From assembly GCF_013168275.1 (NCBI RefSeq), contig NZ_AP019547.1, positions 1,054,001 through 1,118,000 of the forward strand: 64,000 nt of DNA. Reading direction: 5' to 3'. This stretch comes from Candidatus Nitrotoga sp. AM1P. Its GTDB lineage: Bacteria; Pseudomonadota; Gammaproteobacteria; Burkholderiales; Gallionellaceae. Every line of letters begins with the position of its first letter. Positions within the stretch are counted from its first letter, which is position 1. This document shows, piece after piece, positions 24,198 through 33,157 of the stretch. The position numbers and the translations under genes are program-made. Under the pieces are notes generated by a model. That model saw nothing but the letters and a program-made list of their open reading frames with translations, had not been told where the DNA came from and did no database searches.

Positions 24198-25203
24198 GTG
24201 TTCCCCACACCCGTGGGGATGAACCGGAGCTTCTATGGTTTATGTTGTGGCGGAGGATGTGTTCCCCACACCCGTGGGGATGAACCGCACGTTTGCCGGG
24301 TATGAGGGGAGACTGCACTGTGTTCCCCACACCCGTGGGGATGAACCGGAATATTGGGCTGAGCGGGAAGAGCGGCTTGAGTGTTCCCCACACCCGTGGG
24401 GATGAACCGCCAGCCTTGCCTGAGTGATGATCGCCAGCTTCGTGTTCCCCACACCCGTGGGGATGAACCGAATCCACGCATACGCGCCTTTGATGTAGTT
24501 GCGTGTTCCCCACACCCGTGGGGATGAACCGGCGCTGCATGTTTCCGTCGTTTGTGATCAGGGGTGTTCCCCACACCCGTGGGGATGAACCGGTTCGGTA
24601 AGAACGATATTTTCCGCGTCTTAGGTGTTCCCCACACCCGTGGGGATGAACCGCCTTGGTGCAGGCCCACAAAGCTGCTGTAGATGTGTTCCCCACACCC
24701 GTGGGGATGAACCGGAGACGGCTATGAACACATTTTTACCGATCAGGTGTTCCCCACACCCGTGGGGATGAACCGCTCGATAAATTATTAATTGAATCAT
24801 CTATAAAGTGTTCCCCACACCCGTGGGGATGAACCGGCATAACAACAGGCTTGATAGACCTTGATGCCGTGTTCCCCACACCCGTGGGGATGAACCGCCA
24901 GTAAATTTAATTTTTGATTTTGATATACTGTGTTCCCCACACCCGTGGGGATGAACCGATACTATAAGATACTATTCTCTATTCGTACTAGTGTTCCCCA
25001 CACCCGTGGGGATGAACCGGGCTAACTAAAATGGATCCATTTACTACGCATGTGTTCCCCACACCCGTGGGGATGAACCGGAATGGGGAGCAGGGCAAAC
25101 TTAGTAATCAGAAGTGTTCCCCACACCCGTGGGGATGAACCGCTAGATCGTAGGAGCACACTTTATAGCAAGATGTGTTCCCCACACCCGTGGGGATGAA
25201 CCG
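24198..25203 (+). CRISPR. Type I-E CRISPR array, 17 repeats and 16 spacers
   Basis: A 29-bp repeat (GTGTTCCCC-ACACCCG-TGGGG-ATGAACCG) occurs 17 times, starting at 24198 and recurring every 61 bp; all copies read as identical. Fifteen spacers are 32 nt; the penultimate one (25081-25113) is 33 nt. The repeat folds as CCCCAC/GTGGGG with an ACCC loop and leaves the handle ATGAACCG. The leader side is at the left, next to cas2e. The last repeat is not degenerate, unlike many old array ends. Leader-distal spacers look more AT-rich than leader-proximal ones. No spacer was seen to match the rest of the window. Confidence 0.98.
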
Positions 25204-25211
25204 GGTGAAGT

Positions 25212-25964
25212 ATGGAAAAGAGCAAAAGAAGTCGGAAGCAATATATCCTAGAACAAGGAGCCACTTGTGATAACTGGTTTTGGAGTTGGTCGTTTGTCAA
25301 TCACAGAGACAAGATAATTATCTTTGGCGCATGGGATACAAATTTACAAGGTAGCAAGTGTCTGATATTGGGAAAGAATTGGGAAACAAGGCCTGACGAT
25401 AGAAAGTCTAATGGTTATCCTCAGTCTTTTAGACATATTGGACTTATAGAATATCAAGGCTATAAACTCAAAACGTTTCCTCTTATTTACTCTGATGCAA
25501 ATAAAGATACTTTAGGTCAAGGTCCGGCAAAAATTGACGGATTCATTGAAGATCTTCAGTTGAAAGTTTTGCAGGAGTTATATGACGGATGGTACGCCTG
25601 TGATGAAGATACTGAAACATTAATAGCAGAAGAAATTAATCCTCCTGAGAAGTATATTGAAGGTGCTTCACAAATAGTTTCTGTGAATGCTTATGAACGA
25701 AATCCCAAAGCGAGAGCTGCATGCATAGCTTGTCATGGTTATAAATGTTTCGCTTGCGATTTCGATTTTGAAAAAACATATGGAGATTTGGGGAAAGAAT
25801 ATATCCATGTTCACCATATAGTTCCACTCCATAAAATTAGGAAAAAATACGAGATAAATCCAGAGAAAGATTTGATACCATTGTGCCCAAATTGTCACGC
25901 GATGGTAGACAGAACCAGTCCTGCTCTAAAAATTGAAGAGCTAAAAAAATATTTAAATCGATAG
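25212..25964 (+). CDS. HNH endonuclease directly after the CRISPR array
   Basis: A 250-residue protein with a C-terminal HNH nuclease fold: zinc-type cysteines CHGYKCFAC, then HVHHIVPLHK, DLIPLCPNCHAMVDR and a closing helix. The N-terminal ~130 residues (ATCDNWFWSWSFVNHRDKIIIFGAWD and on) look like a separate recognition domain, as in McrA-like or predicted restriction nucleases; its ligand is unknown. The gene starts 9 bp after the last repeat, with a stop codon in frame just before the ATG. It is clearly more AT-rich than the cas genes, which suggests a later arrival. It may be a second defence gene or a passenger. Confidence 0.82.
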   Translation: MEKSKRSRKQYILEQGATCDNWFWSWSFVNHRDKIIIFGAWDTNLQGSKCLILGKNWETRPDDRKSNGYPQSFRHIGLIEYQGYKLKTFPLIYSDANKDTLGQGPAKIDGFIEDLQLKVLQELYDGWYACDEDTETLIAEEINPPEKYIEGASQIVSVNAYERNPKARAACIACHGYKCFACDFDFEKTYGDLGKEYIHVHHIVPLHKIRKKYEINPEKDLIPLCPNCHAMVDRTSPALKIEELKKYLNR

Positions 25965-26461
25965 CACACATAACGAATAAGGTTAGATTGTGCGAGCGAA
26001 GCGAAGCCACGATCTGAACCGTTTGTTGAAAAATCCCGGTCCCAGGGTGCGGGTCGTGCCTCATAGAAAATATATCTTTTGGAATTATCCTGACCTCAGC
26101 TTATACGAGTTATCGCCTGCTCCAGCATGTTGCGTTGGGAATTAATGATGTGCTTGAAGCCCAACCTGGCCGGTCTCCATCTTCTTCTTCCAAGTTGTTG
26201 CGCCAGTAATTTTTTTATCGGAAACTTTTATCGTTAGCTTGGGCTGCTTGACTAAGCCGTATCAGACGATCGAAATCACGCTTTGTGGCAGCTGCGACTT
26301 CATATAATTTAATATATTGTTGCTGGGATAGTCATGGATAGGATGATAAATCCTGACAATTAACGGGCAGCGTTAACAGGGTAAGTCTCTCCAAGGGGGC
26401 ATTCGTCATTAGAATAGAACTGAGGTGTTTTTCGAAAAGAATGTGCGTTACACTTATCCGC
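25965..26461. other. Gene-free region between the HNH gene and the c-di-GMP genes
   Basis: No complete gene. On the minus strand, about 26326-26213, a 38-codon stretch without a start codon reads YIKLYEVAAATKRDFDRLIR with a polar end. It may be a gene remnant but is too short to name. Confidence 0.4.
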
Positions 26462-28084
26462 ATGAAAACAGAAATTCCTTCCAGCAAACTCAAGATCGGC
26501 ATGTTCGTCTCTGATCTCGATCGGCCGTGGCTTGACACGCCCTTTCTGCTTCAAGGTTTCCTGATCGAAAATGATGAACATATCGAGCAATTGCAAGAGT
26601 ACTGTAAATTCGTTGTAATCGAATGGGACAGATCAATACAAGGGCTGCAAACAGCAAAATCCGTCCCTAAGAAAAAAGTGGAGTCAGACAAACGCGCTTC
26701 CATCGCACCATCTTTCACAAGCCTTAGCGAGGCTCCCGACAGCACCATTCAAACGTCTATCGCCAACCATTCGGCACCCGAATCAATCAAGGAAAAGCCA
26801 GCTGATTTGCAAGCCTCTGACGCCTTGAATGTTAAAGATGCGATGTTCGAATTGGCAGAATTAGGCCATTTAACGCACACCGAGGCAATCCCAAAAAACT
26901 CAAATAAAGACCTACACACGACTCCGGAAACGCAGATTAAAAAAGGATTGCTGGCCTCGTTTTCCGGCAAAATAAAAGATTTCTTTAAAATAAAATCAGA
27001 TTTTAAAGATAAATCTTACGCTCAAAAAAATGCTTTCGATTCCGAGCAACCTTCTACGACACCGGAAGTGCAGATTGTGACTGCCCAGCGACCTGACTTT
27101 ATTCCTGCCAACGTCGAGTTAACCATATACAACGATGTCAGACCGGTTGAGGAAGAGCTTGCTCCAGCGGGCAAGGCTTATACGCTCACAGAAAAAGTAC
27201 TTCATGGCCTTGTTCAAAACCTACGCTCTGACAAAAACCTCGAGATCGAAGAAGTAGAGACTGTGATTCAGGAAGTAGTGGACAGTATGGTGCGGAATCC
27301 TAATGCGTTAATGTTGATCATGCGATTACGTCAACAAGACAATGTCAGCTATGAGTACGGGCTCCAGACAGCCGTTTATCTGATTGCGCTGGGTCGACAT
27401 ATAGGCTTGCCTAAAGACTTTCTCGAGCGCTTGGGCATTACCGGATTGCTACTTGATATTGGAAATATAAAATTACCGAGCGATCTGTTGCTAAAAAATG
27501 AGCGGCTAAATTCGGAAGAATTTGAGATAGTCAAAAGCCACGTAAGGCTGGGCCTTGAAATACTTAAAGAAACGCCTAATCTGCATACCGACATTCTGGA
27601 AGGTATCGCCCAACACCATGAGCGAGAAAACGGGAGCGGCTACCCGGCAGGACTATCTAAAGGTAATATCAGCCTATTCGGACGCATGGCGGCAATCGTT
27701 AATTCATTTACCGCACTGACCAATGCACGTTTTCATACCAAAGCCGTGTCAGCCTATGACGCATTGAAAAGTATAAACACGATGAGCGGCGAGTATTATC
27801 TTGATTCCATGGTCGAGCAATTCATCCAAACCATCGGCATTTTTCCAGTTGGCTCCTTGGTCGAGCTGTCTTCTGGCGAAGTCGCAGTCGTCATCAGCCA
27901 GAGCAAAGTACGCCGACTGAAACCACGGGTGCTGATTATTAGTGGTCCAGACAAAAGCCCGGCACCGAAACCAACTACGCTAGATTTACTGTATCAGTCC
28001 GAAACAACCACGGCTGTTCATATTCTGCGCGGCTTGCCAACGGGCGCTTTCAATCTCGATGCCCGAGAATATTACCTGGCATGA
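26462..28084 (+). CDS. Degenerate HD-GYP domain protein with DUF3391 N-terminus
   Basis: A 540-residue protein. The N-terminal ~60 residues (IPSSKLKIGMFVSDLDRPWL) match the DUF3391 domain found before HD-GYP phosphodiesterases; a long polar linker follows, then the HD-GYP region from about residue 250. The second half is readable (HHERENGSGYPAGL near 383), but key metal ligands are missing. The HD motif reads LLDIGNIKLP instead of HDIGK, and the later Asp is changed (AAIVNSFTALT). It probably no longer cleaves c-di-GMP and may act as a sensor or partner. The stop overlaps the start of the EAL gene (ATGA). An in-frame ATG seven codons earlier is possible. Confidence 0.82.
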   Translation: MKTEIPSSKLKIGMFVSDLDRPWLDTPFLLQGFLIENDEHIEQLQEYCKFVVIEWDRSIQGLQTAKSVPKKKVESDKRASIAPSFTSLSEAPDSTIQTSIANHSAPESIKEKPADLQASDALNVKDAMFELAELGHLTHTEAIPKNSNKDLHTTPETQIKKGLLASFSGKIKDFFKIKSDFKDKSYAQKNAFDSEQPSTTPEVQIVTAQRPDFIPANVELTIYNDVRPVEEELAPAGKAYTLTEKVLHGLVQNLRSDKNLEIEEVETVIQEVVDSMVRNPNALMLIMRLRQQDNVSYEYGLQTAVYLIALGRHIGLPKDFLERLGITGLLLDIGNIKLPSDLLLKNERLNSEEFEIVKSHVRLGLEILKETPNLHTDILEGIAQHHERENGSGYPAGLSKGNISLFGRMAAIVNSFTALTNARFHTKAVSAYDALKSINTMSGEYYLDSMVEQFIQTIGIFPVGSLVELSSGEVAVVISQSKVRRLKPRVLIISGPDKSPAPKPTTLDLLYQSETTTAVHILRGLPTGAFNLDAREYYLA

Positions 28085-29433
28085 TCGGCCACAACCCTCC
28101 TCCGTCGCATCAGTCCAATACCTCAGCGACACAACATCAGTTAACCCACAACCAACTGGTCAATTTCCTGCGTTTTGAAATCGGTAAAGCCGAAACCAGC
28201 GCGACCGCTGTGTTAATCATGAAGTTGAGGCGAGCCAAACGGCTGGATGCCATCATGGGCGACACATCCACACAATCGATCAACCATTACACCAATCAGC
28301 TTCTTGATGGTCTGTTACGTGACGCAGATCGCTATGCACACTTTTCTGATGACCAGATATGTCTTGTTTTGCCCAACCTTGCCAATAATGCTCAAAGCAT
28401 ACTGGCAGCGATCAAGATTCTTTCTGAATTGCATAAACCCTTCATTGCTGATGATTGCCCAGTAATGCTGCGCCCACATATCGGCATTGCCAATTTTCCA
28501 GAACTGGGCCGTGATGCAGGTCAATTATTGATGTATGCCGACATCGCATCAGACGTCGCCGCAACCAATGAACAGGGATACCACGTCTATCAGCCCGAAG
28601 ATCACATTAAGACAGAAACTTATAGCGGCCTAGACATTGAACTTGGCAAAGCCATCAAAGCAAACGAGTTGCATGTTCACTACCAGCCGCAGATCAATAT
28701 CCAGACCGGACGCTGTGTCTCCATGGAGGCTCTAATACGCTGGACAGCGCCAGGGCAACGTGTAATCAATCCGGCCACATTGATCGACATTGCAGAGAAA
28801 ACCGGTCTGATTAACACTTTAACCCTATGGATACTTAACACGGCACTGCGCCATACAGCCGATTTCTTAAAGATGGGTATTGATGTAGGTATAAGCGTCA
28901 ATCTTCCGCCCAAAATGCTTGAAGACCAGGAACTTCCACAAATAGTCCAGCAAGCACTCGATATTTGGGGTGTACCCGCAGCGTACCTTACGCTTGAGAT
29001 CACGGAAAGTTTGGTAATCGATAATTATGAATCCTCCCTCACAATGTTATCCAGACTGAGAGAGCTTGGCATTCGTCTGTCACTTGACGACTTCGGCACC
29101 GGCTATTCATCGCTGGCGTACCTTAAGCGCTTTCCAGTGCAGGAACTGAAGATCGATATGCTTTTCGTTCGGAACATACATAATTCACGCGAGGACAAAA
29201 ATCTCGTCCGTACCATTATTGATCTGGCCAAAAATTTCAATCTGACCACAATAGCTGAAGGGGTGGAAGATCAAGAAACATTCAATCTATTACGCGATCT
29301 CGGCTGCGACCTAGTGCAGGGCTTTCTGTACAGCCGCGCGCTGTCTGACACAGATTTTATCAATTGGTATCGTCAACACACCTTAGTCCTGCATACAATA
29401 TCCTTGGACGCTTCTATAAATCCAAAATCCTAA
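28081..29433 (+). CDS. c-di-GMP phosphodiesterase (degenerate GGDEF plus EAL)
   Basis: A 450-residue protein. Its N-terminal half is a worn-out GGDEF domain; the active site reads AHFSDDQICLVLP, so no cyclase activity is expected. The C-terminal EAL domain looks active: EAL (SMEALIRW, near 214), NLPPKML, EITES, DDFGTGYSSLAYL, the Lys of LKIDMLFV, AEGVE and the final QG. It should hydrolyse c-di-GMP to pGpG. It has no membrane segment. Coupled by ATGA to the degenerate HD-GYP gene upstream, the pair may form one c-di-GMP-responsive unit affecting motility or biofilm. Confidence 0.9.
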   Translation: MIGHNPPPSHQSNTSATQHQLTHNQLVNFLRFEIGKAETSATAVLIMKLRRAKRLDAIMGDTSTQSINHYTNQLLDGLLRDADRYAHFSDDQICLVLPNLANNAQSILAAIKILSELHKPFIADDCPVMLRPHIGIANFPELGRDAGQLLMYADIASDVAATNEQGYHVYQPEDHIKTETYSGLDIELGKAIKANELHVHYQPQINIQTGRCVSMEALIRWTAPGQRVINPATLIDIAEKTGLINTLTLWILNTALRHTADFLKMGIDVGISVNLPPKMLEDQELPQIVQQALDIWGVPAAYLTLEITESLVIDNYESSLTMLSRLRELGIRLSLDDFGTGYSSLAYLKRFPVQELKIDMLFVRNIHNSREDKNLVRTIIDLAKNFNLTTIAEGVEDQETFNLLRDLGCDLVQGFLYSRALSDTDFINWYRQHTLVLHTISLDASINPKS

Positions 29434-29555
29434 GCCACACAAGGCGCGCCATATCAACACAGTATGGCAATGGAGTTTGAATTTATAGGGTTCCCCTGGA
29501 TTCTGGGGTTCATTATCATTTCCTTATTTCAATCCAATCTCGAATCCAAATAAAC

Positions 29556-29569
29556 AATATTGCAATATT
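29556..29569. promoter_or_regulatory. 14-bp perfect palindrome before arsR (candidate operator)
   Basis: AATATTGCAATATT is its own reverse complement and lies 26 bp upstream of the arsR start codon. ArsR proteins commonly bind such short AT-rich dyads over their own promoter. Confidence 0.5.
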
Positions 29570-29594
29570 TCAAATACAATTGCATTATTATAAT

Positions 29595-29966
29595 ATGGAT
29601 AAAATTACTGCAACTTCAGTATTCGAATCACTCTCTTCTGGCGTGCGGTTGGACGTGTTTCGGTTGTTGGTCAAAAAAGGGTTGGACGGTATGGTGGCGG
29701 GCGAAATCGCGACCACACTTGAACTACCGCCCACCAACCTTTCCTTCCATCTGAAAGCATTGACGCAAGCACGCCTGCTAACAGTCCAACAGGAGGGCCG
29801 ATACCAACGTTATCGCGCCAATATCCCCTTGATGCTGGATCTTATTGCTTACCTGACCGAAGAATGTTGTTCCGGCAATCCTCAACAGTGTATTGATTTG
29901 CAGACGGCATCAGTCGGTTCCGCAATCGTACTCCTACCAATTACTCCAACTAAATCAAAACTCTGA
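29595..29966 (+). CDS. arsR: ArsR-family transcriptional repressor
   Basis: A 123-residue winged-helix repressor that normally leaves DNA when it binds arsenite. The helix-turn-helix is clear (MVAGEIATTLELPPTNLSFHLKAL), followed by the wing (ARLLTVQQEGRYQRYRANI). The usual alpha-3 Cys-x-C pair is absent; instead a cysteine cluster lies near the C-terminus (EECCSGNPQQC), a layout known from ArsR types with C-terminal metalloid sites. The ATG at 29595 is preferred over one five codons upstream. It heads the operon, with arsC starting 2 nt after its stop. Confidence 0.9.
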   Translation: MDKITATSVFESLSSGVRLDVFRLLVKKGLDGMVAGEIATTLELPPTNLSFHLKALTQARLLTVQQEGRYQRYRANIPLMLDLIAYLTEECCSGNPQQCIDLQTASVGSAIVLLPITPTKSKL

Positions 29967-29968
29967 AC

Positions 29969-30448
29969 ATGAACGTGCTCTTTCTCTGTACTGGTAATTC
30001 CTGCCGTTCCATCCTCGGTGAAGCGACCTTCAACCATCTTGCTCCAGCTGATTGGCGTGCCATGAGCGCGGGTAGCAAGCCCACCGGCAAGGTGCACCCG
30101 CGTTCGCTGACATTACTGGCGAGTGAGGGCATCTCCACCGACGGCTATTACAGCAAATCCTGGGAGAATCTACCCACCGCGCCCGATATAGTTATCACCG
30201 TTTGTGCCAGTGCAGCCGGAGAAACTTGCCCGGCCTACCTCGGCCCAGTGCTGCGCACCCACTGGGGCGTAGAAGACCCGGCGCATGCCACGGGCACGGA
30301 TGAAGCAATTGATGCGGCGTTCATGAAGGCTTACCGCATCCTGCGTGCCCGCATCGAAGCATTTTTTGCACTGAATCTGAATGTGCTGAAGCATGACAAG
30401 ACCGTTCTCAAGATCGAAATGGACAAGATTGCCAACATCGTTATTTAG
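29969..30448 (+). CDS. arsC: Arsenate reductase, low-molecular-weight phosphatase type
   Basis: A 159-residue cytoplasmic enzyme that reduces arsenate to arsenite. The N-terminal P-loop VLFLCTGNSCRS carries the catalytic Cys and Arg of the LMW-phosphatase fold. The thioredoxin-type redox Cys candidates are in ITVCASAAGETCP, and WGVEDPA holds the Asp-Pro general-acid loop. It begins 2 nt after arsR, and its product would be exported by the Acr3 pump encoded downstream. The last ~18 residues (KHDKTVLKIEMDKIANIVI) look like an extra tail. Confidence 0.92.
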   Translation: MNVLFLCTGNSCRSILGEATFNHLAPADWRAMSAGSKPTGKVHPRSLTLLASEGISTDGYYSKSWENLPTAPDIVITVCASAAGETCPAYLGPVLRTHWGVEDPAHATGTDEAIDAAFMKAYRILRARIEAFFALNLNVLKHDKTVLKIEMDKIANIVI

Positions 30449-30544
30449 AAAGGTTACTCCCTTACTCAAAGATGAGCCTAGTCGGTGTAACGTGTTTACT
30501 GAAACTGGCTTCTGAATAAATACCTTTTCCAAAGGAACCTGTTC

Positions 30545-30592
30545 ATGAGTGAAAGCATTAAAACGTGCTGCTGTTACGTGCTGACAATTTGA
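30545..30592 (+). other. 15-codon ORF with a Cys triplet between arsC and acr3
   Basis: ATG with AAAGGA about 9 nt upstream encodes MSESIKTCCCYVLTI and stops. Three adjacent cysteines in an arsenic operon suggest either a metalloid-sensing leader peptide or the stump of a lost gene. The shifted frame continues ADNLTEKLA, which would fit decay. Confidence 0.3.
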
Positions 30593-30635
30593 CAGAAAAG
30601 CTCGCCTAAATCGTACACATCAAGGGATTAACATC

Positions 30636-31691
30636 ATGAGCATTTTTGAACGCTACCTGACAGTTTGGGTTTTTCTATGCATCATCGTCGGGGTAGTGTT
30701 AGGGCAATTGATCCCCGCACCGTTTCACTGGCTAGGTAAATTGGAGATTGCCAAGGTCAACATCCCCGTTGGACTGCTGATCTGGATAATGATCATCCCC
30801 ATGCTGTTGCGCATAGACTTCATGGCCTTGCACGAAGTGCGCAAACACTGGCGTGGCATCGGTGTCACGCTGTTTGTCAACTGGGCGGTCAAACCATTTT
30901 CCATGGCGTTGCTTGGCTGGTTGTTCATCCGGCAACTATTCGCACCGTATCTGCCAGCCGAGCAACTCGACAGCTACATTGCCGGCCTCATACTGCTTGC
31001 CGCCGCACCCTGCACCGCGATGGTGTTCGTGTGGAGTCGACTGGTAAACGGTGAGCCGCTATTCACTTTGAGCCAAGTCGCGCTCAACGACGCCATCATG
31101 GTGTTCGCCTTTGCGCCGCTGGTGGCGCTGTTGCTGGGCATCTCATCCATCATCGTACCTTGGGATACGCTACTGGTGTCAGTGGTGTTATACATCGTGC
31201 TGCCCGTTTTAGTGGCACAGAGTTGGCGCAAGTACCTGCTGGCACGCGGCGGGATGGCAGCGCTGCAGCATGCCCTGTCCAAACTAAACCCATTCTCCAT
31301 CTCCGCACTGTTGCTCACGCTGATATTGTTGTTCGCCTTTCAAGGCAAAGCCATCGTCGAGCAACCGCTCATTATCGCCATGCTCGCCGTGCCCATCATC
31401 ATTCAGGTTTATTTCAATTCCGGCTTGGCTTATTGGCTGAATCGTCGCTTCGGTGAAGCGCACTGCGTAGCGGGTCCGTCGGCACTGATCGGTGCGAGTA
31501 ACTTCTTTGAATTGGCAGTCGCTGCCGCCATCAGCCTGTTCGGCTTTGAATCCGGTGCGGCACTTGCCACCGTGGTCGGCGTGTTGGTAGAGGTGCCAGT
31601 GATGCTGTCCGTGGTATATCTGGTCAAGCGTAGCCATGGCTGGTACGAAGCGGGAAACAAACACGATGTAAAACCTGACCCGAAAAAATGA
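30636..31691 (+). CDS. acr3: Arsenite efflux transporter Acr3
   Basis: A 351-residue inner-membrane carrier with about ten membrane segments, of the ACR3/ArsB (BASS superfamily) type. It exports arsenite using the proton-motive force. Family marks are IPVGLLIWIMIIPMLLRIDF, the conserved Cys in LLAAAPCTAMVFVWSRL, the NDAIMVF segment and GASNFFELAVAAAISLFG. It is the last gene of the ars operon and ends 38 bp from the convergent chromate operon. A short charged tail (NKHDVKPDPKK) closes it. Confidence 0.95.
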   Translation: MSIFERYLTVWVFLCIIVGVVLGQLIPAPFHWLGKLEIAKVNIPVGLLIWIMIIPMLLRIDFMALHEVRKHWRGIGVTLFVNWAVKPFSMALLGWLFIRQLFAPYLPAEQLDSYIAGLILLAAAPCTAMVFVWSRLVNGEPLFTLSQVALNDAIMVFAFAPLVALLLGISSIIVPWDTLLVSVVLYIVLPVLVAQSWRKYLLARGGMAALQHALSKLNPFSISALLLTLILLFAFQGKAIVEQPLIIAMLAVPIIIQVYFNSGLAYWLNRRFGEAHCVAGPSALIGASNFFELAVAAAISLFGFESGAALATVVGVLVEVPVMLSVVYLVKRSHGWYEAGNKHDVKPDPKK

Positions 31692-31728
31692 TGCAAAGCG
31701 TGCTCCCCATCCACCCCATCGCAGGAGT

Positions 31729-32652
31729 TTATCGATGCAAAGCGGCTTGGACATCCAGCGCTTTTTTAATGCTTTTTGCCAGATCGACTGCCTTGCCCTT
31801 ACCCCAATAATGCAGGAACATGTAGTGCGGCTGCTCCTGCGTCATATGCTGGTGAATCGCCACAATATTGATATCTTCGGCCCGCATAGTCTTTAGGATT
31901 GGTTGTAGTTCGTCTTCGAGCATTGCAAAATCGCCATCGACGACCGCTTCATCATCAGAGCCGGCAAATGCAGCCCAAGTGTTAACACCCATTTGATTGG
32001 CCACAACGATGTCATGCATTTTGGCTTCACGACCCATTACGACTTTGAACATCCCGTTGCTTGTCTGTCCTTTCATGCCAAATACCGCTTCCAAAAGCGC
32101 GGGGGTGATCCAGTTGTCACTGGCGATCACCCCCGGAAATGTTGTGACAGGTATAGGACGAGCAGCACGAATTTCGGCAATCTTGTCATAGACTTTCTTT
32201 ATACCAGTTGCCAACTGATCGACGCTGCTCATGCCGCTGATGTGCATGAAGTAGACCTTGGGTTGATCGAAGAAGAAATGATTGTGGAGCGCGGTAACTT
32301 CAAGACCGGCATTCAAGGCGGTGCTCATGGCCGGATTGACTTCATCCTCGAACACAACCGTATCGCCCATCATCATCACTTGTCCATTATGGGCCGGGGT
32401 AAAAGCAGCCCATGACGTGAGACCCATAAAGGTCGGCATGGCCCATTTATCAACCTGGATTTTTACGTCGCTGCGTGGCTTAGATACCTTGAAAACATTT
32501 TCTTCCTTGGAAAAACTTCCTTTGAGGCCGGTCAACTGCTCAATCTTTGCGGTATCCAAAACGCTCGCTGAATCTGCTGCATAGGCCGTAGCCAAATTGA
32601 GGGCGAGTGCTATCGCAACGATGGCGCGTCTACAAAAAATGAAACGTAACAT
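31729..32652 (-). CDS. Periplasmic DUF1259 (LppY/LpqO) protein in a chromate operon
   Basis: A 307-residue exported protein with a signal peptide (FCRRAIVAIALALNLATAYA, cut before ADSAS). Its two halves resemble each other: each has a ...TSWAAF/NTWAAFAG... element, a 'D--FAMLEDEL / DTVVFEDEV' segment and a His-rich 'ALHNHFFFDQP / AIHQHMTQEQP' motif followed by YFMHISG / YMFLHYWG. This is the DUF1259 duplication. The His motifs suggest metal binding, but the role is not established. GGAG lies before the ATG at 32652. It is the last gene of the chr operon. Confidence 0.85.
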   Translation of the reverse strand: MLRFIFCRRAIVAIALALNLATAYAADSASVLDTAKIEQLTGLKGSFSKEENVFKVSKPRSDVKIQVDKWAMPTFMGLTSWAAFTPAHNGQVMMMGDTVVFEDEVNPAMSTALNAGLEVTALHNHFFFDQPKVYFMHISGMSSVDQLATGIKKVYDKIAEIRAARPIPVTTFPGVIASDNWITPALLEAVFGMKGQTSNGMFKVVMGREAKMHDIVVANQMGVNTWAAFAGSDDEAVVDGDFAMLEDELQPILKTMRAEDINIVAIHQHMTQEQPHYMFLHYWGKGKAVDLAKSIKKALDVQAALHR

Positions 32653-32693
32653 GGGAATCTCCTTGTATTTTGTATATAGGGAAGCGAGGGAAA

Positions 32694-33149
32694 TTAACGC
32701 ATTACAGGGGGCCAGTTATGCGTTTCCTTCTGACAGTGCCTGCACCAAGCATAGAACGCGTCGTACATCACCATGCCATGTTTGAGCATCTCGTGGTCGT
32801 CACTGAAGTTTTGCGACAGACCAAGCGACAGGGCATAAAGTCCTGACGACTGTGGCGTGAGATCGAGCCGCGAGGTGTCCGCGCCGCGCACAATGACGGC
32901 CAATTGCTGCAAAGCATTATTTTCGAGCTTATACTTCTTCAAAAAGGCGTCAAAGCTGCAAAACTCACCGTCATGTGTTAACTCGACGCCCGGTATGTCG
33001 TAGGGGATCGCGCCGGTTTCTTTGGCAACGTGCAATACATCACCGGCGGGTACATACAAAAACTCCGGCTCTTTATCAATAAATTTCGCAATCAACCACG
33101 GGCAAGCAATACGGTCAATCTTCGGGCGTTCACGGGTAATCCATTTCAT
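32694..33149 (-). CDS. Stand-alone ChrB C-terminal domain protein
   Basis: A 151-residue cytoplasmic protein matching the C-terminal domain of chromate-resistance protein ChrB. It has the opening WITRERPKIDRIACPWLIAKFIDKEPEFLYVP, a 'IPGVELTHDGEFCSFDAFLKKY' core and a C-terminal AWCRHC. It shares this domain with the full-length ChrB encoded upstream (VDRLASAWLIRRFIDPQAQLLWL) but lacks the N-terminal regulator part. It may act in chromate reduction or sensing. It lies 8 nt after chrA, in the same operon. Confidence 0.85.
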   Translation of the reverse strand: MKWITRERPKIDRIACPWLIAKFIDKEPEFLYVPAGDVLHVAKETGAIPYDIPGVELTHDGEFCSFDAFLKKYKLENNALQQLAVIVRGADTSRLDLTPQSSGLYALSLGLSQNFSDDHEMLKHGMVMYDAFYAWCRHCQKETHNWPPVMR

Positions 33150-33157
33150 AATTCACC

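Noticed and set aside
24193..24696. Long minus-strand ORFs with repeated HPHGCGEH / SSPRVWGT motifs
   Set aside because: They are translations of the CRISPR repeat in three frames; the repeating peptide follows the 61-bp unit and is not a gene.
26213..26326. Possible toxin or antitoxin fragment on the minus strand
   Set aside because: Only 38 codons with no start codon and no recognised family; listed only as a note on the gap.
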